Under the pieces are notes generated by a model. That model was not told the origin of the DNA. It worked only from the letters and a program-made list of their open reading frames with translations, and did no database searches. A program made the translations under genes and the position numbers. Below, piece by piece: positions 33,790 to 44,881 of a stretch of DNA of 64,000 nt; the first letter of the stretch is position 1, and every line of letters starts with the position of its first letter. The DNA comes from Fragilariopsis cylindrus CCMP1102 (lineage: Eukaryota; Bacillariophyta; Bacillariophyceae; Bacillariales; Bacillariaceae), in contig FMBT01000317.1 in assembly GCA_900095095.1 (NCBI GenBank), positions 351,691 to 415,690 of the forward strand. The letters are read 5' to 3'.

Positions 33790-36700
33790 CTACTTCACCA
33801 GGGGTAGGTTTTCTTCTTGCATATAGTCAACTCGTAGCTGACGTTTATCAAACCATCTTCCGGCAAGATTATCGCAGCAAGCCTTTGCACATGTTGGATC
33901 AATAAAACTGGCATAGATCTTTCCTCCCGGTTCCTCGTGCATCACCGTAACGCTGTCGATCTTGCCGAACTTGGAACACTCTTCGATGAACTCTTCCTTG
34001 ACATCCTTCTCCCAACCAGGATCCGTCTCTTCATCCTTGTCATACATGTTGTGAACAAGCAAATGACGGGTTGGTTTGTCTGCATTGCCGATGAGGTCCA
34101 ACTTAGAGTTTGTTGTAGACACGACGGCTGTGGCATTCCCATTCATAACTGTCGCCGCTGCCAATTGACGAGCTGCAACGGTAGCAGCCAAACTAGCTCT
34201 AGCGTCAGCGACGGTGGGAATAGAAGATACGCTTGATACTCCATTATTACTCCCGCCGCCATTAGTTTGGGTAACGGTAAAGGCAGGTAACAATCCCATC
34301 GCCCTATCAAGTTCTTCTTCTGCCGTCGCTAGGATTGAAGGGTCGACCGATAAAGTTGTTTTTGATGGAACCATCATGGCCTTGCTGAGCTCTAAAGCAG
34401 CCGCAGCGTGGACAGTAGGATCAATTGTAGCAGCGGGAGAAGATGTCTTGTTGCCACCATCAACAGCACCTGCAGCCACATTATTTGTGGAAGCCGAAGC
34501 CGAAGCCGAAGCCGAAACTGGCAATGACGATCCACCTGTCACTCCTGCACCTCCTGCTGCTACTACTACTGGCCCTCCTGTCATTTGAGCCAATACGATG
34601 AGAGCTTTTTGAGATACAGCAACAGCATCTGTTGGAAATTCCTCGGATGTCACAATGGTACATCCCGAGTGAAAGGAAGTAGATTGATTTGCCCAACCTG
34701 TTTTCAATGGACGGCCCGCAATCAATTTACCACCCATCGTTTGAATAGCAAGATTCGACACTTTCGGATCATGAAAGGATAAAAATGCATATCCTCGACT
34801 TAATCGTGTATTCAGATCTATTTGCAACTGTACCTTCAGGAGTGTACCAAATTGACTAAATAATGCAAATAAATGCTGTTCCGTAACAGCATGATCTAAT
34901 CCTCCCACGTATACTTTTTGAGATTCGATTTTATTTCCATTCTCATCTTTTAATGGTGGTAGGAAAGAGTTCGAAGGATGTGGTTTTTTATTATAAGGCG
35001 CTGTGCTGCTGCTACTCTTGTTGCTGTTATTGTTACCATTGTGGTTGTTGTCATAGGGTGATACTGCCGCAATTGCAGACATCGGAGCGTCAACGTTTGT
35101 TGCTGTTGTGGTTGTTTTTGACACGTCTGCGGCAGCGACAACAACACCAGGAGTATCGTAATTCTTTTCCGCTTCAGAGGCTTTGATCAAGATAGGAAAA
35201 CGTTGAAAGTCCGGTGGTTGACCAGAGACTGCTACGGCTTTGGCAACATCTTCTATACGACCTACTTCCACGTAGGCACATCCTTTGTGATTGCGTGCAT
35301 TCCGTCGATCTCGTAGCAGGCTCACATCGTGGACTTTGCATCCAACTTGTTTCTTGAAATATTTTTTAATATCTCTTTCTGTCGTTCTCATTACCAACTG
35401 AGAAACGAAGACAGTACGTTGATCCTTCGAAAAAGCGGAATCCTCTTTTGTGCGTCGGGATGATGATCCTCGATGTTTCTGCCGGCGGCGGTGGCGTTTT
35501 CGTCGTCTTTCTTCTCTGTTTCTACTTTTTCCTCCTCCTCCTCGTTCACTACTACCACTGTGATCACTGTTGTGATCATCATCATCGCGTGGAAAAGATT
35601 TACTGGAATGTGACGATGAGGATGACGCAGAGGAATGATGCGAGCGATCCGATTGCGACAATGATCGATCCGTAAGAGACGAAGAATTGTGAGAATTGGC
35701 ACGGTGTTTAGTTCGTCGTCCTTTTCTACTTCGTCGACGACCACGACTTTCTTCACTTGGACTTCGACTACGGTTCCGTTTTGTTGCGCGTGAGGATTTA
35801 GATTGACTAGTATTGTTGCGAGCCGAAGGTGTTTTGGTAGATAATGACTTTTCTTCTTCCTTTGTGTTGGAATCATCCTTGTTATTTGTCTTGCTTTCCA
35901 CTTCTTTTTCGTCCTCCTCCTTCTGCTGCTTCTTCTCCTCCTGGTTTCCATCCTTGATCTTTGGTGATGGAGATCGTGAACAACGAGAGTGGGATTCAGA
36001 GCGAGATCGAGAACGATCGTCCGCATCGTCTGCTGAAGAAGAATAACTACCTTCACTACTACTACTTGAATAGGAAGATTGAGATAAACTTCTACTTCTA
36101 CTGCTGTGACTACTACTTGCACTATCATGACTTCGATCTCTATTACGCGATCGACGACGATGATTATGATCGTTATTACGTCCATTGTCATTGTGTCGAC
36201 GGTCGTTGTATTGGTGATTATTACGATGACCACCACCACGGTGATTAGTAGGACTCATCGAACGACCCATCATGTATGGAGGACCTCCTCTCGGGGGACC
36301 TCCTCTGATCATATGAGGAGGCATTCCCATTCCTCCTCCTCTTTCCCATCTTCCAGGAGGAGGACCACGACTGTTGTTAAAATGATGTGGGGGTGGTCCT
36401 CTTCCTCTACCACCGGGTGGACCATAATTAAATGATCCGCCACCTGGTGGTGCTCTACCATACGGATCAAAATGTTGAGGAGGCATATTGTTATTCATAT
36501 GATGATGAGGTGGAGGACCACCACCACCACCGCCATATCCTCCTCGACCAAACTCGCCACCACGAAAATTATCCGGAGGTCCACGACCATCGCCACCACG
36601 AAAAGGTCCTCTTCTATCCTCTGGTCTGAAACCTCTATTATTATTATCGCCACCACCACCACCACTATTACCTCGGTTATTGTTGCCATTGCCATGATTG

Positions 36701-37095
36701 CTGTTATTATTCATCATCATTCTACGAGATTGTCTTTCTTGTCGTCGTCGTTCCGAACGTTTTTTATTCTTATCGCGTTTATTATCGGTAGTAGTGGAGG
36801 ATGATGTGTCCTTGTTGGTGGTAGTACCTTCGTCTTTCTTGTGATTGCTTTTGCGGTCGCTTTTACTTTTACTTGTTGTTTTTGATGCATTGCTGCTCGC
36901 GTCACTCATCTTTCGTTTTCGCGCTAATAGTTTGTCTCGCGATGCCTTTTCGGCATCATCAGCTGTAGATGTTGGTGTTGTTGTTGTTGTTGTTTTTGCA
37001 GCTGTTGTGTCGACGATTGTCTTCTCCTCCTTTGTTGTTGCGGCAGTTGCGTCGACGACTGATGTCTTCTCCTCAATTTTTTTATCGCCACCCAT
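33790..37095 (-). CDS. RBM39/CAPER-like SR splicing factor
   Basis: First ATG with good context at 37095 (MGGDKKIEEK), giving 1101 residues, single exon. The N-terminal half is basic, Arg/Ser-rich (RS-type) with Gly/Pro and Asn tracts. Three RNA-recognition motifs follow. RRM1 (TVFVSQLVMRTTERDIKKYF ... KGCAYVEV) ends in ILIKASEAEKNY, a hallmark of RBM39. RRM2 is KVYVGGLDHAVTEQHL ... GYAFLSFHD. The C-terminal motif (HLLVHNMYD ... KIYASFIDP) is a UHM-type RRM that in family members binds ULM peptides of U2AF and SF3B1. It should act in 3' splice-site recognition in the nucleus. The long RS half exceeds the animal protein in length. Confidence 0.88.
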   Translation of the reverse strand: MGGDKKIEEKTSVVDATAATTKEEKTIVDTTAAKTTTTTTPTSTADDAEKASRDKLLARKRKMSDASSNASKTTSKSKSDRKSNHKKDEGTTTNKDTSSSTTTDNKRDKNKKRSERRRQERQSRRMMMNNNSNHGNGNNNRGNSGGGGGDNNNRGFRPEDRRGPFRGGDGRGPPDNFRGGEFGRGGYGGGGGGPPPHHHMNNNMPPQHFDPYGRAPPGGGSFNYGPPGGRGRGPPPHHFNNSRGPPPGRWERGGGMGMPPHMIRGGPPRGGPPYMMGRSMSPTNHRGGGHRNNHQYNDRRHNDNGRNNDHNHRRRSRNRDRSHDSASSSHSSRSRSLSQSSYSSSSSEGSYSSSADDADDRSRSRSESHSRCSRSPSPKIKDGNQEEKKQQKEEDEKEVESKTNNKDDSNTKEEEKSLSTKTPSARNNTSQSKSSRATKRNRSRSPSEESRGRRRSRKGRRTKHRANSHNSSSLTDRSLSQSDRSHHSSASSSSSHSSKSFPRDDDDHNSDHSGSSERGGGGKSRNREERRRKRHRRRQKHRGSSSRRTKEDSAFSKDQRTVFVSQLVMRTTERDIKKYFKKQVGCKVHDVSLLRDRRNARNHKGCAYVEVGRIEDVAKAVAVSGQPPDFQRFPILIKASEAEKNYDTPGVVVAAADVSKTTTTATNVDAPMSAIAAVSPYDNNHNGNNNSNKSSSSTAPYNKKPHPSNSFLPPLKDENGNKIESQKVYVGGLDHAVTEQHLFALFSQFGTLLKVQLQIDLNTRLSRGYAFLSFHDPKVSNLAIQTMGGKLIAGRPLKTGWANQSTSFHSGCTIVTSEEFPTDAVAVSQKALIVLAQMTGGPVVVAAGGAGVTGGSSLPVSASASASASTNNVAAGAVDGGNKTSSPAATIDPTVHAAAALELSKAMMVPSKTTLSVDPSILATAEEELDRAMGLLPAFTVTQTNGGGSNNGVSSVSSIPTVADARASLAATVAARQLAAATVMNGNATAVVSTTNSKLDLIGNADKPTRHLLVHNMYDKDEETDPGWEKDVKEEFIEECSKFGKIDSVTVMHEEPGGKIYASFIDPTCAKACCDNLAGRWFDKRQLRVDYMQEENLPLVK

Positions 37096-37590
37096 GGTTG
37101 CAGAATATGATACTTTCTTGTTGAATTTGTACTTCCTTTGCAATAAATAATGCTAGCCCAGAGTACGGTAGTTCTCAATGTATAAGTTAATGAATACAGT
37201 ACGAGTCAAGGTCTTGAGTCTGTTGTTTATTATAATAATTATACACCTTCGCTGTTGGCTGCTGTTTTGTTTGTTGTTTTTGCCACGAACCTCTTATCAG
37301 CTGAGGAGCAGTTTTCTTCGATTTGTGTTTCTAAAACGCGCGCGAAATGTTTTGACCCATAACCTGTTTAAACAAAGTCAACATAAATTAATTCTTTTTA
37401 TAAACCACTACTTGTTGTCACCTTGTCACTCACTTGTACTGTAAAACTACTAGTGTTGTGCCAAAGATAGATAGCTATGATGGGAAGGAGCAAGTAATTT
37501 TGATACTGTAGGCAACCTTGCTTCAAAATAATCTCCTTTGAAACTAGGATGTATCTTCTTGACTGCTCTGTGATGACTAGATAGACTGTT

Positions 37591-37944
37591 GATACTTCCT
37601 CCAGCGAGCGGCGCTAAACGCGCAGGGGGGCTATCGGCTGAAACTTTGCGTGTTATTAACACTCTCTCACTCAAAAAACTAAATAATGCCCAAAAAATAA
37701 CTAGCAAATACTAGTAAAACTATATATCATTCAAATGTGTGCGCAACTCTATCAATAAACAATATCTTTCAAAATTTGAAGACTCCATCTAAACTATTAT
37801 TCTACACAGAATTCATATATCAACATCTATAAGGTTCTAAATTTCCTGCTAAAATAGGCAACCTGATAGACTTAATAATGACACGCAAAAATTAACAACC
37901 GATAGCCCCCTGCGCGTTTAGCGCTCGCTGGAGGAAGTAGCATT
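37591..37944. mobile_element. Small inverted-repeat (MITE-like) element
   Basis: The left arm at about 37591-37660 reappears in reverse complement at about 37872-37944. Shared words include CTTCCTCCAGCGAGCG, GCTAAACGCGCAGGGGG, CTATCGG and GCGTG. The arms are about 65 bp and the total about 350 bp; the 210-bp centre is AT-rich and non-coding. No target-site duplication is evident, so the superfamily is undetermined. Confidence 0.7.
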
Positions 37945-38119
37945 GTTTCTTTGCAATTATAACATATTGTATCTATCTTCAAATCATCACTAGCTCTAGA
38001 CTACGTCCCCATTCATTGCTCTCTGATCTCATGAAAGCCCTATGTATTTCCCAGTTAAGACACGGAAACAACATGCCAGGAGTCTTTGTGGTCTACTTGT
38101 GGGTCGAGAATTGAATACA

Positions 38120-38120
<1 letters not shown>

Positions 38121-38151
<31 letters not shown>

Positions 38152-38160
38152 GGGGGGGGG
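38121..38160 (+). repeat. (GA)10 followed by G20 homopolymer
   Basis: Twenty bp of GA repeat run directly into twenty consecutive G. Long G tracts can fold as quadruplexes and are often mis-sized in assemblies. Confidence 0.9.
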
Positions 38161-39053
38161 TCATCAAGCAGCATCAACAGCTCACAGTGTGTTGGCAAAG
38201 GAACATGTATCTCTTTACTATTAGAACAGTTGACTGTTCTTCAAAATAAGCAGAAAATAACAATCAAAATGTATCAAGTGGTGCTGGTGGTGGTGGTGGT
38301 GTACTATTGATTCAATACTTATAATATTCAGTATCATGGGGGAACACACAGAGGTCACAACATGATGAATACATCCGGATATCCAGTACTGCAGTAGAAC
38401 AGACATTAAAATAGACATTGAAGAGAGGAAACTACAATAATGTGAAAAAAATGGGGCAAGTCAGCCATGGATTGATTCAAAATCTGGTCTGGATTGGATC
38501 AGTATAGTTACCAAATGTTAATGAGGTAATTGGTCTACTACTACATCATCAAGTTAGCTAGAACTTCACTGTATATTATGGTGCCAGGACGGAAAAGGCA
38601 TAGCAATGGTACATCATATAGTATTAACAATCCCATCATAATGTGGTAACTATCTATATAGCAGAAACATCCCATCATCAGAGGTCTTATCAACTTGGAA
38701 CAAGGTTAATGTGCATGGCAGTCTTCAATGCAAAACACTGGATTGATGGTAGAACTCAGGAAGAGATGGAATGTAAGTATCAGTATAAGAAGGAATACAC
38801 TCATAATAAGAATCCAATTGAAAATAAACTTTACAGATCTTATTATGAAGTAGTTTGTAAATAAAGGAGGATATGTCAACCATGTAGATTAGACTTTTCC
38901 CCTATGGCCAAAATAGATTCTTAGCTTTATGCTGAATCAAAACACTGTGGGGGGACCAGCTGAGGCAACAATTACATCAATTACAGGCATGGTACAGCTT
39001 GAGTTGCGCATAATGTATGGTCCTGAGACTGTTTCCTTTTGAATTTTTTTTTT

Positions 39054-39069
39054 GGGGGGGGGGGGGGGG
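39054..39069 (+). repeat. G16 homopolymer after a T tract
   Basis: A poly-T run passes directly into about sixteen G. Second long G tract within 1 kb. Confidence 0.85.
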
Positions 39070-39685
39070 TTATTGGATTTAAATCAGATCAATTCAAATC
39101 CAGGATTCATTGATCCCTGGTTTGTTGTGCTGCTACATACAAGTGCATTTATTTGTGCTATCCCCCCTCGTAGTGTACAAAATTTCAAGCCCGTGCATCA
39201 CTTTCTTTTGGTGAATATTTCAACAAGTGTGATAATGCATGCTATTTCATATGAAAATTTTGGAGAAAGATGATAGAACACTTTTTCTTATCCCACATGG
39301 CAAGAATGACAACACAGAACTACTTCAAGTATAATACCTATTTGCCGTTTGGATTTCTATTCCATCTTAAAAATAATGTATACATTCTTTTAGAATTATT
39401 ATTTTTTGAATTATGAATTTGATACGAACATTTATTATTGTACAGCTGTATTTATACTGGAAACTTGAAACCATTGTGAAGATATCCTTATGATACATAA
39501 GATATTGTATTGCATAAAAACTTCGATCCTGTATCTTTTCAGATCATGTCGCTAACTTTATATACTATTCTATTAGAATTGTTATCTCATCTTCGTCTCT
39601 TGTTCCTCCTCTCTCAGGAGCACATTTTCGTATTTCCTTTAAATGTTTTCTAAAAAGGAATCACTACGCCGTTACTCGAATCAGC

Positions 39686-40816
39686 TTAGTGCCAGGTGAA
39701 GTCGTAGTATTCACGTATCGCATGCCGTGCATTATTCAATTCCTTAAATTTCCTGTCTTTTCCGTTATTCTTATCCGGATGGTGGATTAGGCATAGTCTC
39801 TTGAACTTTTTAACGTATATCTCTCTTGGATTATTATCTAAATAATTTCCATCGTCATCGACCATTTCTAATGTCTTGTAATGTACCTTCAAAGAATAAT
39901 GTGGGATCACGACGACACCGTTATCATTTTGTGATCGTTGTCGTGGTGCAGAAGAAAAGGAAGAATTCGTCTTGTTGCTGGGACCATGCTTAAATGGACA
40001 CGATGATGATGATGATGATGATGATGAAGGAGCAAAACCGGGAGGAGCGCCGGATGATGCATTATTACCGAAACCGAAATTAAATCCTTTCGTCGGACTA
40101 GTAGGTTTCTTCTTCCTGCCAAAATTCTTGACGAATTCTTTAAACGCTGCGATAGTCTCTTTCTCCTTGTTGTTGTTCCCATCCTCACCAATTCCTTTGG
40201 AAGATGCTGTTCCTGTGGCAGCTGCTGCTGCTGCAGGTTTTCCTGAGACCGTGGTTGGTTCGCTTGTACTCGTTGGTGGCGCGGAAGCCTGACCAAAAAG
40301 TGGCTTCACTGAGAACCCTCCTACTGTCGATGCTGGTGTCGATGACTTTGAAAAAGCAATAAATGGGCTTGAGCCAAAAGCTGAGCCACCCGGAGATGGA
40401 GTATTACTGGAACCAAACGCACCACCTCCAGAAGAAAGTCCCGCGAAGCCACCGATTGACGACGGTGTACTAGATCCAAACGTTCCACTTGTTCCAAATG
40501 CATTGGTAGGTTTAACAGGAGTAGATGTTACCGGAGAAGCCGTCGCACTTAGTGATGAAACCGCACCAAGCACCGCTGTTCCTGTGGCAGCAGCAGCTGC
40601 TGCTGCAGGGTTTCTATCGTCATCGCCGATCTTTCTCTTTTTATCTTCGTTTGAAGAATTCGAAGTTGAAGTGGAAGGGGAATTCTTGGCAGTCTCTTTC
40701 TTCCTCTCATTGTTGTTATATGAATCGTGTGACGACGCATCACCTTCGTGCTTTCTCTTCGAAGACTTCACTCCTGCAGTCAGTGGGGACGTCATCGTCT
40801 TACTACGGAGTTCCAT
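39686..40816 (-). CDS. FG-repeat protein with C-terminal J domain
   Basis: The only in-frame Met before the conserved part is at 40816 (MELRSKTM), giving 376 residues. Residues about 95-215 carry FG-type repeats (NAFGTSGTFGSS, GAFGSS, SAFGSS, LFGQ) and FNFGFG follows near 265; this is the cohesive low-complexity sequence of nucleoporins. The C-terminal 75 residues form a J-like domain with the HPD motif (CLIHHPDKNN) preceded by the helix EIYVKKFKRL. HPD stimulates Hsp70 ATPase. The N-terminus is basic and may hold an NLS (SSKRKHEG). Nuclear pore or nuclear-transport chaperone work is inference. I know no standard family with this pairing. Confidence 0.7.
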   Translation of the reverse strand: MELRSKTMTSPLTAGVKSSKRKHEGDASSHDSYNNNERKKETAKNSPSTSTSNSSNEDKKRKIGDDDRNPAAAAAAATGTAVLGAVSSLSATASPVTSTPVKPTNAFGTSGTFGSSTPSSIGGFAGLSSGGGAFGSSNTPSPGGSAFGSSPFIAFSKSSTPASTVGGFSVKPLFGQASAPPTSTSEPTTVSGKPAAAAAATGTASSKGIGEDGNNNKEKETIAAFKEFVKNFGRKKKPTSPTKGFNFGFGNNASSGAPPGFAPSSSSSSSSSCPFKHGPSNKTNSSFSSAPRQRSQNDNGVVVIPHYSLKVHYKTLEMVDDDGNYLDNNPREIYVKKFKRLCLIHHPDKNNGKDRKFKELNNARHAIREYYDFTWH

Positions 40817-41461
40817 TTCTTCGCGGTCGGCTTTGATGTAATCAACGATGTGAATAAAAGAACTTGTTGTTGTTTCTGTGTTGTGATGTCGTGAAATTAT
40901 TTTTCTAATAGAAGTCGTCGTGTAAGTTGCAATGCAAACAAATACAAGATAAAGTTTTTTATGAGGGAAGCCAACTATCAAAGACGGCGACTTGTGCGTG
41001 GGCAAGTCGGAAATAAAAACATATTAAACCTTTGTCTTTTTTTCTACAACCAAACACATAGGTTTTTTGAGCTGAACAAAGAGAAGAAACAGGAAATCAT
41101 CGCCAATTCATTCATCCATTCTTCGTTCGGCGTGGAGGAGGCGAGATATATGTAGGATAATAAGTTACGCACCATACTGTCAATCCAAATAAGGAATAGC
41201 CCACCGGTACGTACAAAACCGCAGATTTTTGTGTTTGAGTGATTGGATCCGTCTGTCTGTCCAACGACCGTAGATTTTCTCAGCCACCAAAATATTTCGA
41301 CGCGTTCACACATACTTTTTTGCACAAAACGACATCAAAAAAAATAGAAATATCTTCTCATCATACGGTAGTATTCATTTCCTTTTTCTTCTTCTCATCA
41401 TTCTTAAAATCAATTAGGAAGTAACTCTAGTAGTAGTAGCAGTGGTAAAAAAGAATTGAAG
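40817..41461. other. Divergent intergenic region
   Basis: 645 bp between the FG/J gene (minus) and NAT10 (plus). AT-rich, with a small AGT repeat near 41425-41440. Probable two-way promoter. No gene seen. Confidence 0.45.
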
Positions 41462-44400
41462 ATGGTTCGAAAAAAACTTGACGAACGAGTACGAACTCTA
41501 ATTGAACGAGGTGTTGTCAATAACGAGCGGTCGATTTTGGTTTTGGTCGGTGATCATGGAAAGGACCAAGTTCCAAATCTACACCAGATCCTATCGAAGA
41601 CGTCATTACAGCAACGACCAAATGTTCTGTGGTGTTACAAAAAGGAACTCGGTTTTTCAACTCATAAACAGAAACGTATTAAAAAAATTAAGCGAGACAA
41701 GGCTCGCGGATTATCGAGCAATGGTGGTGCTAACGATGGAACAGCCGACAACTTCGAGCTATTTATCGGTTCGACAGACGTTAATTGGTGTTACTACAAG
41801 GATTCACATCGTGTCCTAGGTACTACTGTTGGTATGCTCGTTCTGCAAGATTTTGAAGCCTTAACACCGAATCTAATGGCAAGGACAATCGAGACAGTAA
41901 AAGGTGGTGGCTTGGTCGTGTTCTTAATGCGAACAGTTAAATCTCTTAAGCAACTTTATACTATGACGATGGACGTTCATGCACGATACCGAACAGAGTC
42001 ATCAGGTGATCTAGTCCCAAGATTCAACGAACGGTTCATTTTATCTCTAGCAAAATGCTCGAATTGTTTGGTATGTGACGACGAGCTTAATGTCTTACCC
42101 GTCTCCCGAAAGACCCTAAAGGGCTTGGATCCTAAAACTGGTGGAGGCCGAGTCGAAAAAGGTGACGCTGGAGAAGTTGTCCAGCAAGAAACACAGGAAG
42201 AAATGGAATTGAACGCGCTGAAAGAATCTCTACACGATACTCCTCACGTCGGTGTATTGGTTGATCTAGCCAAGACGGTCGATCAAGCTAAGGCGCTATT
42301 GGTATTTTTGGAAGCGTGCTCAGAAAAGACTAGCATAACCTCTACCGTAGCAATGACAGCAGCTAGAGGTCGAGGAAAGTCAGCAGCCATGGGATTGTGC
42401 CTAGCCGGCGCAATTTCATTGGGATTTTCTACTATGGCTGTTACAGCTCCCGAACCTGAAAATCTTGTTTCTGTCTTTGATTTTTTGATCCGCGGTCTCA
42501 AGGCACTCAAATACCAGGAACATCTGGATTATAACATCACATATAATACTGCATCTGGACGTGAGGCGATCAAATGCATAGTAGCAATCAATATTCATCG
42601 AAGTCACCGTCAAGTCATCCAATACATTCCACCGCACGAAACTGATAAGTTTTCTCGGCAGAAATTGTTGCCGTCGATGAAGCAGCGGCTATCCCTCTCC
42701 CAGTTGTTCGAAAACTAATGCAGCATCCAGATCGATTGACATTTCTCAGTTCAACAATCAACGGATACGAAGGTACTGGGCGAGCATTAAGTTTGAAACT
42801 AATCAAAGAATTACGAGACTCGAAGGGTGGAAGACAGGCCCAGCTGAATACCGCCGGAGCTGCGGCTGGAGCGATCGTCGGTGCAAGATCCAAAAAGGGA
42901 GAGGCAAGAGTTCACGAACAACGATACAAAGCAGCGGCAGAAGCAAACGGAGGAGGAGAAGGCGGTGACGTTCTTTCCGGACCGCTCCGTGAAATCGAAC
43001 TATCAATGCCGATTCGATACGCTCAAGGAGATGGTGTGGAAAGTTGGTTAAATAAATTACTATGTCTCGATTCGGGATCAAGTGCCCAGTTGAAACTGAA
43101 CGGGGGTGCACCGGCGCCATCCGACTGTGAACTATATAGTATTGATAGAGATGCACTCTTTTCGTACCATAAGTTGTCGGAGTCTTTCCTTCAAAAATTG
43201 ATGGGCCTTTATACGTCAGCGCATTACAAAAACACACCAAATGACCTACAGATGCTATCGGACGCACCAGCTCATTCCGTATTTGTGTTGTTATCTCCAT
43301 CTGCAGAAAAGGATTCAAATTCCTTGCCTGACATTCTAGCGGTAGTGCAGGTGGCACTGGAGGGTAAGATTTCACGCAAGGCCGTGGAAGCGCAACTTGC
43401 TCGTGGTCATCGATCGGCTGGAGATTTAATCCCCTGGACAATTGCTCAGCAATTCGGAGACTCGAAATTCGCTCAGTTGAGTGGTGCACGCGTTGTTCGA
43501 ATAGCAGTTCATCCGTCTGTACAGGGTATGGGTTACGGTTCTCGAGCAGTGGAATTACTTTATAGGTTCTACAACGGAGATATGATATCCCTAGATGGTT
43601 CTGACAACGAAGAAGATGACGAAGAGGATGATAATAACGACGACGACGAAGCATCTGAATCCGATAACGACATGAAGGACGAAGACGGTAAGAGTCAACA
43701 AGGGATTCGAGCAGAAAAATTGGCTCCCCGAAAGGAGCTACCTCCACTTCTTCTACCACTCACTGAGGTGAAAGCCCCTCGACTTGACTGGATGGGAACA
43801 TCTTTTGGATTGACTCTAAATTTGCATAAATTCTGGAGCAGAGCAGGTATGAAAATGCTATATCTTCGACAAACCAAGAATGAATTGACTGGTGAACATT
43901 CTTCTATTATGGTGCGGGCACTCCCCAAAACATCTGGAGTGGACGATGCTTGGCTCAGCGCCTTTGTCAATGATACGAAAAGACGATTTATAGCGTTACT
44001 AGCTGGCTCGTTCCGGGATATGGGAATTAGAACGGCGCATTCTGTTCTTGAGAAAATGGGTGAAAATAAAAATGTCACAGAACGCTCCGGTATTGCTGCC
44101 GACAAAATTTCTGCGGAAGAACTTGGCCTTATAATGACTCCGCATGACATGAAACGGCTCGAGCTGTACGGAAGAAACCTTTGCGACCATCATTTGATTA
44201 CCGATCTCCTTCCAACTGTAGCCCGTCTGTACTTTATCGGACGATTTGGAAAAGATTTAAACTATCTAGCGTTCAATCTGCCATTCTTTGTGGAATTGGA
44301 GTTCAAAATCGAGTTGTCGACTCGTTGACAAAAGAATTAGGCCTTCCATCAAACCAGGTTCTTGCAATGTTCAACAAAGCAATTCGTAAGATATCTATCG

Positions 44401-44881
44401 CTTTGTACAGTATTATTGAAGAAAAGGAGAAGGAGAATCTTCTCAACGGAGATAAGAGAGTGAAAGCAAGAGAGGCGGTTGAAGGTATGCGTGATGTTGC
44501 ACCGAAGACATTGGAGGAGGATGCGGCTGAGGCAGCGACGGATGCAATCAAGCAACTGAACAACTCCAGTGAGAACAGTTTGCCCTCTGCAATTACAAAC
44601 GATAGGTCTTTGATGCAATACACAATAAAGGGAAGTGATGAGCAATGGATAATATACTAGATGGAAAGAGCGTGAGCGAGACTGGAATGGTATCTGTCGC
44701 TAGTGTGAGAGATAAGCGCAAAAGTGTAGATGCCGAAGATATGGAGAAGGAGGACGCCATTGATAAAGAAAGAAAAGGAAACAAGAAGGCTAAGGGAGCA
44801 AGAAAAAGAAATCAAGAAGATCATAATATCAAATTTTATAGAAAGTGTATTATTTATTCAACAACTAAACTTAGATCCTAA
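41462..44881 (+). CDS. NAT10: RNA cytidine acetyltransferase NAT10/Kre33 (frame interrupted three times)
   Basis: Makes N4-acetylcytidine in 18S rRNA and tRNA and is needed for small-subunit assembly in the nucleolus. The ATG at 41462 gives MVRKKLDERVR, as in orthologues. Domains in order: N-terminal TmcA domain (LWCYKKELGFSTHKQKR), helicase with Walker A (RGRGKSAAMG) and Walker B (VDEAAAIPLP), GNAT acetyltransferase (VQGMGYGSRAVELLY), and the C-terminal tRNA-binding region (SAILCGIGVQNRVVDS). The frame breaks at about 42657 (GG, three would fit), 44262 (C, two would fit) and 44647 (GG, three would fit). Across each break the conserved sequence continues without loss, ending in a Lys-rich tail. 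Single-base deletions in the assembly are more likely than loss of this normally essential gene. Confidence 0.9.

Larger units (their letters stand above)
37096..39685. other. Gene-poor repeat-rich gap of 2.6 kb
   Basis: No convincing coding sequence on either strand. It contains an inverted-repeat element (37591-37944), a GA repeat running into a G20 tract (38121-38160), a T/G homopolymer junction (39045-39069) and AT-rich sequence near 39360-39560. A stretch at 38450-39250 may be old transposon sequence but shows no recognisable domain. Confidence 0.6.

Noticed and set aside
35391-36239. Basic 282-residue frame inside the RBM39-like gene
   Set aside because: Overlaps the RS region in another frame; composition comes from repeat codons and no start context supports it.
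38042-38310. Small ORFs over the GA/G tract
   Set aside because: Composed of simple repeat translation (Arg-Glu and Gly runs) only.
42803-43759. 318-residue frame antisense to NAT10
   Set aside because: Opposite strand of a well-conserved gene; no domain.
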